Shown: positions 1 to 9,475 of the stretch, one piece after another
Position numbering within the stretch: the first letter of the stretch is position 1
Layout of the letters: each line of letters opens with the position of its first letter
Origin: Flavobacterium sp. W4I14
GTDB taxonomy: Bacteria > Bacteroidota > Bacteroidia > Sphingobacteriales > Sphingobacteriaceae
Length of the DNA: 64,000 nt
Direction of reading: 5' to 3'
Assembly: GCA_030817875.1 (NCBI GenBank)
Contig: JAUSZU010000001.1
Span: 5,084,001-5,148,000, forward strand
The notes under the pieces: generated by a model
Told to the model about the DNA's origin: nothing
The model's database searches: none
Seen by the model: the letters and a program-made list of their open reading frames with translations, nothing else
Position numbers and translations under genes: made by a program

Positions 1-440
1 TTATGAGTAGAAAATTTTCTGTAAAAACTGTAGGTGATCCCTCTTTAGGAGACACGCCTTGGATGAGAAGTGCAGAAATGCATTTGATCCTCGCTGAGGC
101 TTATGCAAGGAGCAGTCAAGATGGATTAGCGCAAGCAGCACTATTTACTTTGGTTTCTAAGAGAGATTTAAGTGCAGTACAAAGCACTAAAACAGGCACA
201 GCGCTTATAGATGAAATCATGATTAACCGTAGGGTAGAATTGTGGGGAGAAGGTTTCAGGTATTTAGACCTGAAACGCCTAAACTTGCCATTGGATAGAA
301 CGATAGCGAATGTTCCAAACTATATATCAACTTCGGTAGCAGAAGTAACATCAATCCCTGCTGGAGACCTAAGATTCTTATTCCTGATTCCGCGTGATGA
401 GCTTAACGCCAATCCAAATATTGGCCCGCAAAATCCGTAA
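1..440 (+). CDS. SusD/RagB-family outer-membrane lipoprotein, C-terminal part (cut by window edge)
   Basis: This is the last ~145 residues of a SusD-like nutrient-binding lipoprotein; the 5' part lies outside the window and the frame is open at base 1. The TPR-like core (RSAEMHLILAEAYARS), the segment INRRVELWGEGFRYLDLKRL and the closing FLIPRDELNANPNIGPQNP are hallmarks of SusD C-termini (arginine/glutamate-rich helix, then 'P..E...NP.I.QNP'). SusD proteins sit on the cell surface as the lid of a SusC TonB-dependent channel. The matching SusC should lie just upstream of the window. A terminator follows at 466-489. Confidence 0.9.
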   Translation, partial: MSRKFSVKTVGDPSLGDTPWMRSAEMHLILAEAYARSSQDGLAQAALFTLVSKRDLSAVQSTKTGTALIDEIMINRRVELWGEGFRYLDLKRLNLPLDRTIANVPNYISTSVAEVTSIPAGDLRFLFLIPRDELNANPNIGPQNP

Positions 441-465
441 TAAACAAATAGATAATTTATTTTTG

Positions 466-489
466 AAGGAGGCTTATAACGGCCTCCTT
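466..489 (+). terminator. Rho-independent terminator after SusD fragment
   Basis: An 8-bp stem AAGGAGGC/GCCTCCTT with an 8-nt loop is followed by a run of T, 25 bases after the SusD stop codon. Confidence 0.85.
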
Positions 490-975
490 TTTTTTTTAAA
501 GGGGTTTGAATGTTTAATGTTTTTTTGAAATACAATGCCAAATTAGAACTACAAACGCTCCCTAACTGTATGGATGATGTTGTTCTAAACAAATAGCCTT
601 AAATACTCAAAAATAGGTGTAAAAAAGGTTCTTTTTTAGGTATCTATCACAAAGCTAGGCAATACTTGCAGCTCTATCTCAACGAATATATATTCTTTAG
701 CACGAAATACTTGAGAATAAATTATTCTGCAGATTTATGATAGCAGTAGTTATTAACTTTACAACACTTAATTCAATTTAGCTGTAATAGTATTAAAAAT
801 GCCCATTATTTGATTTTTTTTAATATTTATTCTGCTTTTTAGTTGTGTGTTTTCCTAATAATCGATTTTTTTTCTGTTTTCTAGGAAAATATTGGACAAT
901 TTATTTTATAAAGTTTGCATCAGGGAATATTTAGTTATATATTGGAATAATTATTAACTAAACTAAAAAATTTTT
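490..975. other. AT-rich intergenic stretch without a gene
   Basis: No supported coding region. The last ~68 bases (908-975) align without gaps to the leader found upstream of the two intact SusC genes (1278-1345 and 6261-6328), including TTTGCAT and TTATTAACTAAACTAAA, so they are the decayed leader of the remnant gene starting at 976. Confidence 0.6.
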
Positions 976-1110
976 ATGAAAAAACTTCTACGGAGTTCGT
1001 TCGTATGGCCTTTTATTGCAAAATCTGCAATTATATATGATCGAAATATTGAGAAAATCCCTATAATGCGTGATGATCCATCGTTATTTTCTGATTTATT
1101 ATTGAAATGA
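976..1110 (+). pseudogene. Decayed 5' end of a SusC-type receptor gene
   Basis: The reading frame ATG...TGA gives 44 residues starting MKKLLRSSFVWPFIAKSAI, colinear with the signal peptide MKKLLQSLFILLFIATSAI of the intact SusC genes at 1346 and 6329; similarity continues through YDRNIEKI versus QDRTITGT and then fades. The ATG is preceded by the same leader at the same distance. There is no carboxypeptidase-like domain, plug or barrel after it, so this is a relic of a lost SusC copy rather than a functional small gene. Confidence 0.75.
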
Positions 1111-1277
1111 AATTACAATTGATAGAACCACTTCAGTTGTAGATTACGATAACATATTTTATCCATTCAATTAACAATATTGTTTCTTTTAACTTAAAAA
1201 AAGGATTTTTAACGATAGGGGTTAACCGCTTCTTTATAAAGCCATTGATTTATATTAAATAGTGCAAATTTAAAAAT

Positions 1278-1458
1278 GTAAAATTTGCATTACAGAACAC
1301 TAAATCATATATTGGATTATTATTAACTAAACTAAATTATTTTTTATGAAAAAACTTCTACAAAGTTTGTTCATATTGCTATTTATTGCCACCTCAGCAA
1401 TAGCGCAAGATCGAACAATCACTGGAACAGTTACGGCTCAGGAAGATGGATTACCCCT
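1278..1458 (+). repeat. SusC leader/signal-peptide repeat, copy A
   Basis: The 68 bases before the ATG and the first 113 coding bases are nearly identical to 6261-6441. The coding part is identical up to GGATTACCCCT, and the leader differs at only a few positions with no indels. Beyond that the two genes diverge strongly. The repeat spans promoter or 5'UTR, signal peptide and the start of the CarboxypepD-like domain. Confidence 0.85.
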
Positions 1459-4400
1459 TCCCGGCGTAAGTGTAAAAATCAAAGGTGCAACTGGCGGAAC
1501 CACTTCAGGTGCAGATGGTAGGTATTCACTTAAAGTCAACAACCAAGCAACCGCACTAGAATTCTCTTATATCGGTTTCTTAAGCCAAACAAAAGCTATA
1601 GGCGGTAGTAGTGTGGTTAACGTACAGTTAAAAAGCGATTCTAAAACTTTATCAGATGTCGTAGTAACAGGTTATACCACACAATCAAAAAGAGATGTTA
1701 CCGGCTCAATAGCAAGTGTAAGTGGTGAAAAACTTAAAAACTTACCTGTTCAGAGTTTTGAACAAGCATTGGCAGGTAAAGCAGCAGGTGTAAACATCAT
1801 TCAGCCAAACGGCGTACTGAACAATCCCCCAGTTTTTAGGGTGCGTGGTTTTAACTCTATCTCTTTAAGTTCTTACCCATTAATTATTGTTGATGGTATA
1901 CCTGTATTTACGGGCGATCAATCGGCTAACAGTGCTGCGGGTAATGCATTGGGAGACATCAACCCTGCTGATATCGAATCAATCGATATCTTAAAAGATG
2001 CGGCATCATCTGCAATCTATGGTTCTAGGGCGGCCAACGGTGTTGTCGTGATTACGACTAAAAAGGGTAAACAAGGGGTAACTAAAATTAATTATGAAGG
2101 TTGGGTTGGTACTACAAAAGCCCAAAACCTTACACCATTGTTAAATGCCGCCGAATATGTTCTGATCAAAAATGAATCAAGAACAAATAATGGCCAGGCT
2201 CCAGCATTTTTTCTACAAACAAAATCGGATGGTTCGCAAGTAGAAACCAATTGGTATGACTACGCTTATAGAACAGCCACATCTCAAAACCATGCCTTAA
2301 ACTTTTCTGGGGCAAATGAAAAAACTTCATATTATGTATCATTAGGGTATAGTAATCAAGAAGGTTTTATCATCGGAAACTCTTTTGAAAGAAAAAATGG
2401 CCGTGTAAATATTGATCATAAATTATTTAAAAACGTAACTATTGGTACAAACTTTTCATACAGTAATACTCTAAACCGTGCGCCCAATACAGGTTCTTTA
2501 CCTGGACAGGCTTTCTCAACAGTTGGTTTGGGTAGGTTGGCAATTGTATTGCCTCCAAACGTAGCGGCATATAACGAGGACGGTTCTTATAACATAAATG
2601 CGCCGGCAGGCTCTGTCGGTTTAGGTGCAAATACCATTGCATCAAACTATCCGAACGCAGCTGTATTGGTAAACGAAGATAAAAATACATCAGAAAGCGA
2701 TCGTATCATCGCAAATGCTTATGCTTCAATCCAGATAGTAAAAGGCTTAACTTTTAAAACGACTTATGGTTTAGATAACCTTAAAATCGATAACAATTCA
2801 TTTGTTAACCGTTTACAGGGTGATGGCTTTTCTTATGGTGGTGGTGCTACAAGTAATTTTGTTAAGAATAGCAGATGGAACTGGTCTAATACTTTAAGTT
2901 ATAACGGCTTATTTGGCGATCATACCTTGGGTGCATTTATCGGTGCAGAAGACCAGTATACCAAATCGCTAGGTTACGGTGCAACCAGACAAGGGGTAAT
3001 TGATCCTTTCATTGAAGTTTTTCAGGGAGCCTTTGGCGCCATTACTCCTGCTGGATTAGTGCAGGGCGATAATGCATTCCGCTCTTATTTCGGTAGTATC
3101 AATTATGATTATAAAAAGAAATATTATTTAACTGGATCTTTCAGGCGTGATGGCTACTCTGGATTATCAGCTGAGAATAAATATGGTAATTTCGGTGGCG
3201 CATCAGTAGGTTATGCCGTTTCAGAAGAAAATTTCTATAAAGATCTCGGTATTAGCAAAGTATTAACACGTATCAAATTGCATGGAAGCTATGGAGAGGT
3301 TGGAAATATCAATATCGGTAACTACCCAGCGCTATTCTTATATAATCCAGGTTTATATGGTTCTTCACCTGCACTGTCTTTTTCACAAGCAGGTAATCCT
3401 GACTTAAGGTGGGAGACCAGTAAAAAGGCCGATGTTGGAATTAATTTAGAATTTTTAAGCGGACGTTTCTCATTAGATGTAGATTATTACCACAATGATA
3501 TCGATAACCTGGTTCAGAACGCACCTCAGGCACCTTCAAAGGGCGTTCCGGGAAATGCAATCACAACCAATGTTGGTAAAATGTACAACAAGGGGCTTGA
3601 ATTTACATTAAATTCAAGAAATTTTGATGGTGATGATTTTGGTTGGACAACCAGTTTTACTTTCAGTACACTGAAAAATGAGGTTACTGCATTGGGTAAT
3701 AATAATGCAGATTTATTTGGCGCGACCCAATTAGAAACCGCAAATATTACAAGGGTGGGCTACCCTATCGGATCGATCTATACGGTTGAGACTGCAGGTG
3801 TTGACCCAGCAACTGGCGAGCGGATTTTCGTTAATAGGTTTGGACAAAAATTAAGGTTCAGTTTTGGCCGTGCTACCGCAGCGCGTTACCAGTATCTAGA
3901 TGGCCCGAATGCAGGCCAAAATGCCCCAGCAATTGATGCCGCGTTAGATGCCACAATAACCGGACAATCAATACCAAAATGGTTCGGCGGTTTAGACAAT
4001 AATTTCCGCTATAAAGCTTTTGATTTAAGTTTAGGGTTAACATTCTCAGGTGGTAACAAAATTTATTATGGATCACAAGCTGGTCTTCGTGATCAACGTT
4101 TTTGGAATAACGATGCAGGAATGTTAAATAGATGGACTACACCAGGGCAGATTACAGATATACCCCGTGTTGTTTATGGTGATAATACTTCAAATGGATC
4201 TGCTTTTGCACAATCACAGAATGTTTTCTCTGGTAATTTCTTAAAAGTTAGAAACCTAGCTTTGGGTTATACGCTGCCAAAAACACTTTTAAGTAAATAT
4301 GGCATTTCGAACGTTAGGGTATATGCGCAATCTAGCAACCTTTGGATTATATCAGATTATCCGGGGCCTGATCCAGAGGTTTCTGTAAATGGTAACTCTA

Positions 4401-4498
4401 CCACAACAGGAAACAGTGGTAACCTGGCGCCAGGCGTAGATAGAAACTCTGTGCCATCTGGTAGAACATTTACTTTTGGTATTAATGTTGGATTTTAA
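1346..4498 (+). CDS. SusC/RagA-family TonB-dependent outer-membrane receptor
   Basis: A 1050-residue SusC-like transporter that imports oligomeric nutrients through the outer membrane using TonB energy. Visible parts: Sec signal peptide (1-20, cleaved after AIA), carboxypeptidase-D regulatory-like domain (about 22-105, ITGTVTAQEDGLPLPGVSV), the SusC plug signature NPADIESIDILKDAASSAIY followed by GSRAANGVVVITTKKG (about 210-235), and a 22-strand barrel ending FTFGINVGF. There is no STN domain, so no direct sigma/anti-sigma signalling is expected. A SusD partner follows after 11 bases. The substrate cannot be read from sequence; no glycoside hydrolase lies adjacent. Confidence 0.95.
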   Translation: MKKLLQSLFILLFIATSAIAQDRTITGTVTAQEDGLPLPGVSVKIKGATGGTTSGADGRYSLKVNNQATALEFSYIGFLSQTKAIGGSSVVNVQLKSDSKTLSDVVVTGYTTQSKRDVTGSIASVSGEKLKNLPVQSFEQALAGKAAGVNIIQPNGVLNNPPVFRVRGFNSISLSSYPLIIVDGIPVFTGDQSANSAAGNALGDINPADIESIDILKDAASSAIYGSRAANGVVVITTKKGKQGVTKINYEGWVGTTKAQNLTPLLNAAEYVLIKNESRTNNGQAPAFFLQTKSDGSQVETNWYDYAYRTATSQNHALNFSGANEKTSYYVSLGYSNQEGFIIGNSFERKNGRVNIDHKLFKNVTIGTNFSYSNTLNRAPNTGSLPGQAFSTVGLGRLAIVLPPNVAAYNEDGSYNINAPAGSVGLGANTIASNYPNAAVLVNEDKNTSESDRIIANAYASIQIVKGLTFKTTYGLDNLKIDNNSFVNRLQGDGFSYGGGATSNFVKNSRWNWSNTLSYNGLFGDHTLGAFIGAEDQYTKSLGYGATRQGVIDPFIEVFQGAFGAITPAGLVQGDNAFRSYFGSINYDYKKKYYLTGSFRRDGYSGLSAENKYGNFGGASVGYAVSEENFYKDLGISKVLTRIKLHGSYGEVGNINIGNYPALFLYNPGLYGSSPALSFSQAGNPDLRWETSKKADVGINLEFLSGRFSLDVDYYHNDIDNLVQNAPQAPSKGVPGNAITTNVGKMYNKGLEFTLNSRNFDGDDFGWTTSFTFSTLKNEVTALGNNNADLFGATQLETANITRVGYPIGSIYTVETAGVDPATGERIFVNRFGQKLRFSFGRATAARYQYLDGPNAGQNAPAIDAALDATITGQSIPKWFGGLDNNFRYKAFDLSLGLTFSGGNKIYYGSQAGLRDQRFWNNDAGMLNRWTTPGQITDIPRVVYGDNTSNGSAFAQSQNVFSGNFLKVRNLALGYTLPKTLLSKYGISNVRVYAQSSNLWIISDYPGPDPEVSVNGNSTTTGNSGNLAPGVDRNSVPSGRTFTFGINVGF

Positions 4499-4509
4499 AA
4501 TTAGAGATC

Positions 4510-5991
4510 ATGAAAATTAAAATAAATAATAAAATAAAATATCTTTTTATAGCCGCTCCTTTACTCTTCGCGTCATCATGTAAAAAGGATTTTTTAACCA
4601 CAGCTCCAGATACATCTTTGCCAATTGAAGATGCGTTTTCCAATCCTGACAGGATTCTTTCGCAGGTAAACGGTATTTACGCTGGTGTAAAAACTGGCCA
4701 GTTTTATGGTGGAAGGTATTTAATCTATAACGATATCCGTGGCGAGGATTTTGTGGTAAATAAACCCAATGGGGTAACGGGTTTAGATACCTGGAGGTTT
4801 AACCTTGTTTCCAATACCAATGAGGTTGTTAATTTATGGGGTGCAATTTATGCTGCAATAAACAGGGCTAACCTGGTTATCGAAGGTGTAAATGCTAATG
4901 CCGCTCTACTTACCCCCGCTCTAGCAAAACAATACATTGCAGAAGCCAAGTTTTTGAGGGCTTTATGTTATTATAGCGCATTACAATTATATGCCAAACC
5001 CTATATCACAGATAATGGTGCCAGTTTGGGTGTACCCTTAAGGCTTAAGGGGGAAAAGGATCTGACTGGTAACGATTTAAAGAGAAGTACTGTTGCGGAA
5101 GTATATACGCAAATTTTAAAAGATTTAAATGAGGCAGAGCCAGACCTGGCATTAACTTTACCAACAACGGCAACATCCATAAGGGCTTCCAGAAATACCG
5201 CCATTGCCTTTAAAACCAGAGTATACCTGGCGATGGGTAATTTACCGGCAGTAGTTACCGAAGCCAACAAAATTGTTAGCGCAACAGCACCGTTCAAAGC
5301 AACAACAGGTACACCCTTACAGTTAGAAGCTAATATTGCTACTGTATTTGGTGGCGCTTATACAGGTAACGTTACAGCTACCGAAGCTGCATTGTCTTTT
5401 CCCATGGCTGATTTAGATGCACCGGGCACGCAGAATCAATTGGCTTATTATTACAATGTTTCTCCAAACCAAGCCGGCGGTAATGAAGAATATTTCTTAA
5501 ACCCTGCAGGTATTTTGGCCAATCCTGTTTTCGCAGCCTCTTCTACCGATGCAAGAAAAAGCTTGACTGCCATTTCTGGAGCAAATACCTATTTAACTAA
5601 ATTTAAGAGACCGTCTCCATATACAGATTATATTCCTGTAATTAGATATGCTGAAGTTTTATTAAACTTAGCAGAAGCTACTGTGGTAACCGATCCTGTA
5701 AGATCTATTGCGTTATTAAACGCAGTTAGACAAAGATCCAATCCAGGGTATGTGTTTTCAGCAACCGATTTATTGCCTGCTAATTTGAAAAATACTATCC
5801 TTACCGAAAGAAGAATCGAATTGCTTGGGGAAGGTTTTAGATCTCCAGATGTAATGAGGTTGGGTGCTGGCTTCGCGGCGAAAAGTGGATCTCAAGGTAC
5901 TGCTCCTGCAATTCCATTTAATACTGCAGGTTATATTTGGCCAATATCGGCTAATGAGGTTCAAAACAATAAATTAATTGTTCCGAATTAA
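4510..5991 (+). CDS. SusD/RagB-family surface lipoprotein
   Basis: A 493-residue lipoprotein with lipobox cysteine at position 24 (LLFASSC) followed by KKD, typical of surface-exposed Bacteroidota lipoproteins. The SusD fold is indicated by the N-terminal region (FLTTAPDTSLPIEDAFSNP), AEAKFLRALCYYSALQLYAKP in the TPR-like core, IRYAEVLLNLAEA, and TERRIELLGEGFRSPDVMRLG near the end. It is the binding lid for the SusC encoded 11 bases upstream and the two are surely cotranscribed. A strong terminator follows, so the pair forms a two-gene operon. Confidence 0.94.
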   Translation: MKIKINNKIKYLFIAAPLLFASSCKKDFLTTAPDTSLPIEDAFSNPDRILSQVNGIYAGVKTGQFYGGRYLIYNDIRGEDFVVNKPNGVTGLDTWRFNLVSNTNEVVNLWGAIYAAINRANLVIEGVNANAALLTPALAKQYIAEAKFLRALCYYSALQLYAKPYITDNGASLGVPLRLKGEKDLTGNDLKRSTVAEVYTQILKDLNEAEPDLALTLPTTATSIRASRNTAIAFKTRVYLAMGNLPAVVTEANKIVSATAPFKATTGTPLQLEANIATVFGGAYTGNVTATEAALSFPMADLDAPGTQNQLAYYYNVSPNQAGGNEEYFLNPAGILANPVFAASSTDARKSLTAISGANTYLTKFKRPSPYTDYIPVIRYAEVLLNLAEATVVTDPVRSIALLNAVRQRSNPGYVFSATDLLPANLKNTILTERRIELLGEGFRSPDVMRLGAGFAAKSGSQGTAPAIPFNTAGYIWPISANEVQNNKLIVPN

Positions 5992-6006
5992 TTTTATGCC
6001 TTAATA

Positions 6007-6040
6007 AGAAAGCCCATCGAACTTCTTCGATGGGCTTTCT
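6007..6040. terminator. Strong hairpin terminator after the first SusCD pair
   Basis: A perfect 15-bp stem (AGAAAGCCCATCGAA with its complement) and a CTTC loop lie 16 bases after the SusD stop. Confidence 0.9.
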
Positions 6041-6057
6041 GTTTTATATCGCAATCG

Positions 6058-6126
6058 TTATTTCTTATCCACACTATACTTACACTGGCCAATAAAAATC
6101 AGTTCGGAGAATATAATGCCTAATTC
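6058..6126 (-). pseudogene. 3' scrap of a DoxX-family gene
   Basis: About 70 bases match the 3' end of the intact DoxX gene at 11473-11545 (shared blocks TTATTTCTTATCCACACTAT and AATAAAAATCAG, then AATGCCTAATTC) with a few substitutions and one indel. The orientation relative to the SusD gene is the same as for the intact copy. It has no open frame of its own and indicates that this intergenic region was once the junction SusD-DoxX. The rest of 6127-6260 shows nothing recognisable. Confidence 0.75.
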
Positions 6127-6260
6127 ATTTCCGGGGCCATCATCTTTTTATGTATCCAAATAATAGCCATCATTTTCTTTAAAACCAGGTCTACCTGCTA
6201 AAAGCGAACCTGTTTGTTATAAACGCTTTAATATATATCAACAGCTGAAAATTTAAGAGT

Positions 6261-6441
6261 GTAAAATTTGCATTACAGAATACTAAGTCATATCTTGGAT
6301 TATTATTAACTAAACTAAATTATTTTTTATGAAAAAACTTCTACAAAGTTTGTTCATATTGCTATTTATTGCCACCTCAGCAATAGCGCAAGATCGAACA
6401 ATCACTGGAACAGTTACGGCTCAGGAAGATGGATTACCCCT
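6261..6441 (+). repeat. SusC leader/signal-peptide repeat, copy B
   Basis: Partner of the repeat at 1278-1458, with the same length and no gaps. The leader contains AAAATTTGCATTACAG and TTATTAACTAAACTAAATTA directly before the ATG. Confidence 0.85.
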
Positions 6442-9400
6442 CCCTGGCGTAAGTGTAAGAATTAAAGGCGCTTCGAACTCTGGCGTCTCTACAAATGCCA
6501 CGGGTAAATTTTCTATTAAGTTAAGTGCAGATGCCAAAGTGCTGATTTTTTCTTCAGTAGGCTATTCCACTCAAGAAATTGCTATTAGGGGCAGCGTTGT
6601 AAATGCATCTTTAGAAACAGATTCAAAGTCTCTATCAGAAGTTGTGGTAACGGCGTTAGGCCAAAAACGCGAAACCAAATCATTAGGTTATGCGACTACT
6701 ACGATTAAGAACAGCGATTTAACCGCTGGCCGCTCAACCAATGTGGTTAATGCATTGGCAGGTAAAGTAGCTGGTGTAAAAATCTTATCAACAGGTGGTG
6801 CAACAGGTGCATCATCAAACATTAATATCAGGCAAGCCACAACCTTTACCGGATCGAACCAACCGTTATGGGTACTGGATGGTATTCCGATTGATAATGG
6901 TGGAGGAAGCCAGAGTGTTAATACAGGAAGTACCAATTCTAACAGGGGCATTGATTTAAACCAGGATGACATTGAATCTGTAACCATTTTGAAAGGGCCT
7001 GCTGCTGCGGTGCTGTATGGTTCAAGAGCTGTTGCGGGGGCAGTAATTGTAACTACTAAAAAAGGTAGCAAGGGCCAGGCCGGAAGAGTAGAGTTAAGCA
7101 GTAACTATAATTACATAGAGGTTAATCGTTTGCCAGATTATCAGAACGAATATTCACAGGGAACCAATGGGTTATACGATTCGTTCTCCCAAATGTCGTG
7201 GGGAACAAAGATAACCGGACAAACAGTTACCAATTATCTCGGTAATCCAGAAACCCTTACCGCTTATCCAGATAATGTTAAGGATATATTTAAAGGAGGT
7301 TATAACTTACAGAACAATGTTACTTTTTCTGGTGGTACCGAAAAAACAGCCTACTACTTTAATTATGGAAATTTTAAAGAAAGTGGATATATGGATAATA
7401 ACACTTTGGCTAAAAATAACTTTACTGTTAATGCAAGTACACAATTGAGTAAAAATTTAACCATTAGTTCTTCAATTCAGTACATCCACAATAATTCTGT
7501 GGGTACGCCTGTCGGTAATGCAAGGTCTAATCCTTTATTTGATGGTATGACTTTGCCCAGAACATATAACCTTGCAAATTATCCATTTGAAACAGCAGCA
7601 GGTTTAAATAATATACCAACAAGTCGTGTTCCCAATGCAGGTTATACTTACTACAATATTTTAGGATCAGATAATCCATTATGGTCTATCAAATATGTTC
7701 TATTTAAACAAAAAATAGACCGTGCCATTGGTAATGTTGGTTTAGATTATAAAATAGCAGACTGGTTAAGTGCCAATTATAAAATTGGTATAGATCAATA
7801 TACAAATGTATCGAAAACAATTAATGAAAAATCATCTAACAATAACCAATCGGCAAGCAGGGCTGGTTCTATTATTGATAATACCACCAATAGACGTGAG
7901 GTAAGCTCGTATTTCAATTTAGTGGCCAACAAAAGGTTTTTAAAAGATTTTGGCGCCAGATTTTTATTAGGTAACGAGATTAACTACAGAAGAACGGATC
8001 AATTGCAGGTAACTGGTAACGGTATACAGGCAGCGCATAACTACAATATCTCAAATACCTTAACGTATGTTCCGTTTCAAGCCATAACAGAACAAAGCCT
8101 GGTTGGGGTATATGCCGATATTAGTTTAGATTATAAATCTTTTGCATACCTGTCGTTTACAGGTCGTAGAGATGTTTCTTCAACCTTTGCCCCTGATAAA
8201 AGAAGTTATTTTTATCCTAAGGTTGATGCCAGTTTCATTGCAACAGAGGCTTTTCCCGAGTTGAAACAAAATGATATTTTAACTTATTTGAAAATCAGGG
8301 CCAACTATGCAAAAGTAGGTAGAGAAGCTCCAGTTTACAGTACCGGCACCTATTTTGGTACTGCAGGCCCTTCTGATGGTTTTGGGCCAAATTTAATCTT
8401 TCCATTTAATGGCGTAAATGGTCAAACTTTTTCAAATGCAGCTGGTAACATTAATATTAAACCAGAATTTACGGCTTCAAGGGAAGTTGGTTTAGAGGCT
8501 AAGTTTTTAAAAGACAGGTTGAGCATCGATGTTGCTTATTATAGTACCAAAAGTACCGACATTATATTTTCTGTTCCCAGTGCGCCTTCTTCTGGCTTTA
8601 GCAGTACTTTGCTTAATGCCGGAACTTTAAAAGCTCATGGTATTGAGTTGTTGATCAGTGGAACACCGGTAAAATCTACTGATTTTAACTGGGATCTATC
8701 TGTAAACTTTACTAAAGGAAGAAACGAAGTGGTAGAGCTGGCACCCGGTGTACCTTTTATCGGTAATGGTGGTTTTACGAATCCACAAGGCCGTATCGTT
8801 ACTGGTTATCAATATGGAACCCTGTTTGGTCAGGTATTTAAAAAACTTAACGGGAAAGATGTTGTGGATGCGAACGGTAGGTTGAGTTCTGGCCAGATCA
8901 ATACTGCAGAATTACAGCCGATCGGTGATCCAAATCCAAAATGGACCGGTGGTGTAAATACAACCTTCTCTTATAAAGGTTTATCATTAAGCTTATTTGC
9001 CGATATCCGTTATGGCGGCGATATTTATTCTAGAACAATTACCGACTTAAAAAGATATGGTGTTGCTGCAGAGACAGGAAATAGAGATCGTTTATATACG
9101 CACAATGCAGTATATGCTGATGGTACGCCAAATAATACATTAATTACAGCTGAACAATATTATAGCGATTTATACTCTTCAGCAGCGCAAGAATATGCGG
9201 TTTTTGATGGTTCCTGGATCAGGTTACGCGAAGCTACATTATCTTACCGCATCCCAAGCAAATTGTTAAACAAACTGAGCTTTATAAAAGGAATTAATGT
9301 AGGTTTAACAGGAAGAAACCTTTTGATGTATGCGCCTAATTTCCCTCACCTGGATCCAGAAAATAACCTTTTGGGTGTTGGTAACGGGCTGGGGATTGAG

Positions 9401-9457
9401 TATAACGGCCAGCCTCAAACAAGAACCTATGGTGGATTTTTAAAATTATCATTTTAG
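6329..9457 (+). CDS. SusC/RagA-family TonB-dependent outer-membrane receptor
   Basis: A 1042-residue SusC-like transporter. The signal peptide and first 38 residues are identical to the receptor at 1346, then sequence diverges (RIKGASNSGVSTNATG). It carries the CarboxypepD_reg-like domain (22-105), plug with DDIESVTILKGPAAAVLYGSRA (about 215-236) and VIVTTKKGSKG, and a long barrel ending TYGGFLKLSF. 'VTALGQKRETKSLGYATT' after the regulatory domain is a common variant for receptors paired with SusD-like_2 lipoproteins, which matches the next gene. Substrate unknown. Confidence 0.95.
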   Translation: MKKLLQSLFILLFIATSAIAQDRTITGTVTAQEDGLPLPGVSVRIKGASNSGVSTNATGKFSIKLSADAKVLIFSSVGYSTQEIAIRGSVVNASLETDSKSLSEVVVTALGQKRETKSLGYATTTIKNSDLTAGRSTNVVNALAGKVAGVKILSTGGATGASSNINIRQATTFTGSNQPLWVLDGIPIDNGGGSQSVNTGSTNSNRGIDLNQDDIESVTILKGPAAAVLYGSRAVAGAVIVTTKKGSKGQAGRVELSSNYNYIEVNRLPDYQNEYSQGTNGLYDSFSQMSWGTKITGQTVTNYLGNPETLTAYPDNVKDIFKGGYNLQNNVTFSGGTEKTAYYFNYGNFKESGYMDNNTLAKNNFTVNASTQLSKNLTISSSIQYIHNNSVGTPVGNARSNPLFDGMTLPRTYNLANYPFETAAGLNNIPTSRVPNAGYTYYNILGSDNPLWSIKYVLFKQKIDRAIGNVGLDYKIADWLSANYKIGIDQYTNVSKTINEKSSNNNQSASRAGSIIDNTTNRREVSSYFNLVANKRFLKDFGARFLLGNEINYRRTDQLQVTGNGIQAAHNYNISNTLTYVPFQAITEQSLVGVYADISLDYKSFAYLSFTGRRDVSSTFAPDKRSYFYPKVDASFIATEAFPELKQNDILTYLKIRANYAKVGREAPVYSTGTYFGTAGPSDGFGPNLIFPFNGVNGQTFSNAAGNINIKPEFTASREVGLEAKFLKDRLSIDVAYYSTKSTDIIFSVPSAPSSGFSSTLLNAGTLKAHGIELLISGTPVKSTDFNWDLSVNFTKGRNEVVELAPGVPFIGNGGFTNPQGRIVTGYQYGTLFGQVFKKLNGKDVVDANGRLSSGQINTAELQPIGDPNPKWTGGVNTTFSYKGLSLSLFADIRYGGDIYSRTITDLKRYGVAAETGNRDRLYTHNAVYADGTPNNTLITAEQYYSDLYSSAAQEYAVFDGSWIRLREATLSYRIPSKLLNKLSFIKGINVGLTGRNLLMYAPNFPHLDPENNLLGVGNGLGIEYNGQPQTRTYGGFLKLSF

Positions 9458-9475
9458 TATTAGGAGAGTTTAAAT

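Noticed and set aside
528..539. Possible second DoxX 3' scrap (AAATACAATGCC)
   Set aside because: A 12-base match only; could be chance in AT-rich DNA.
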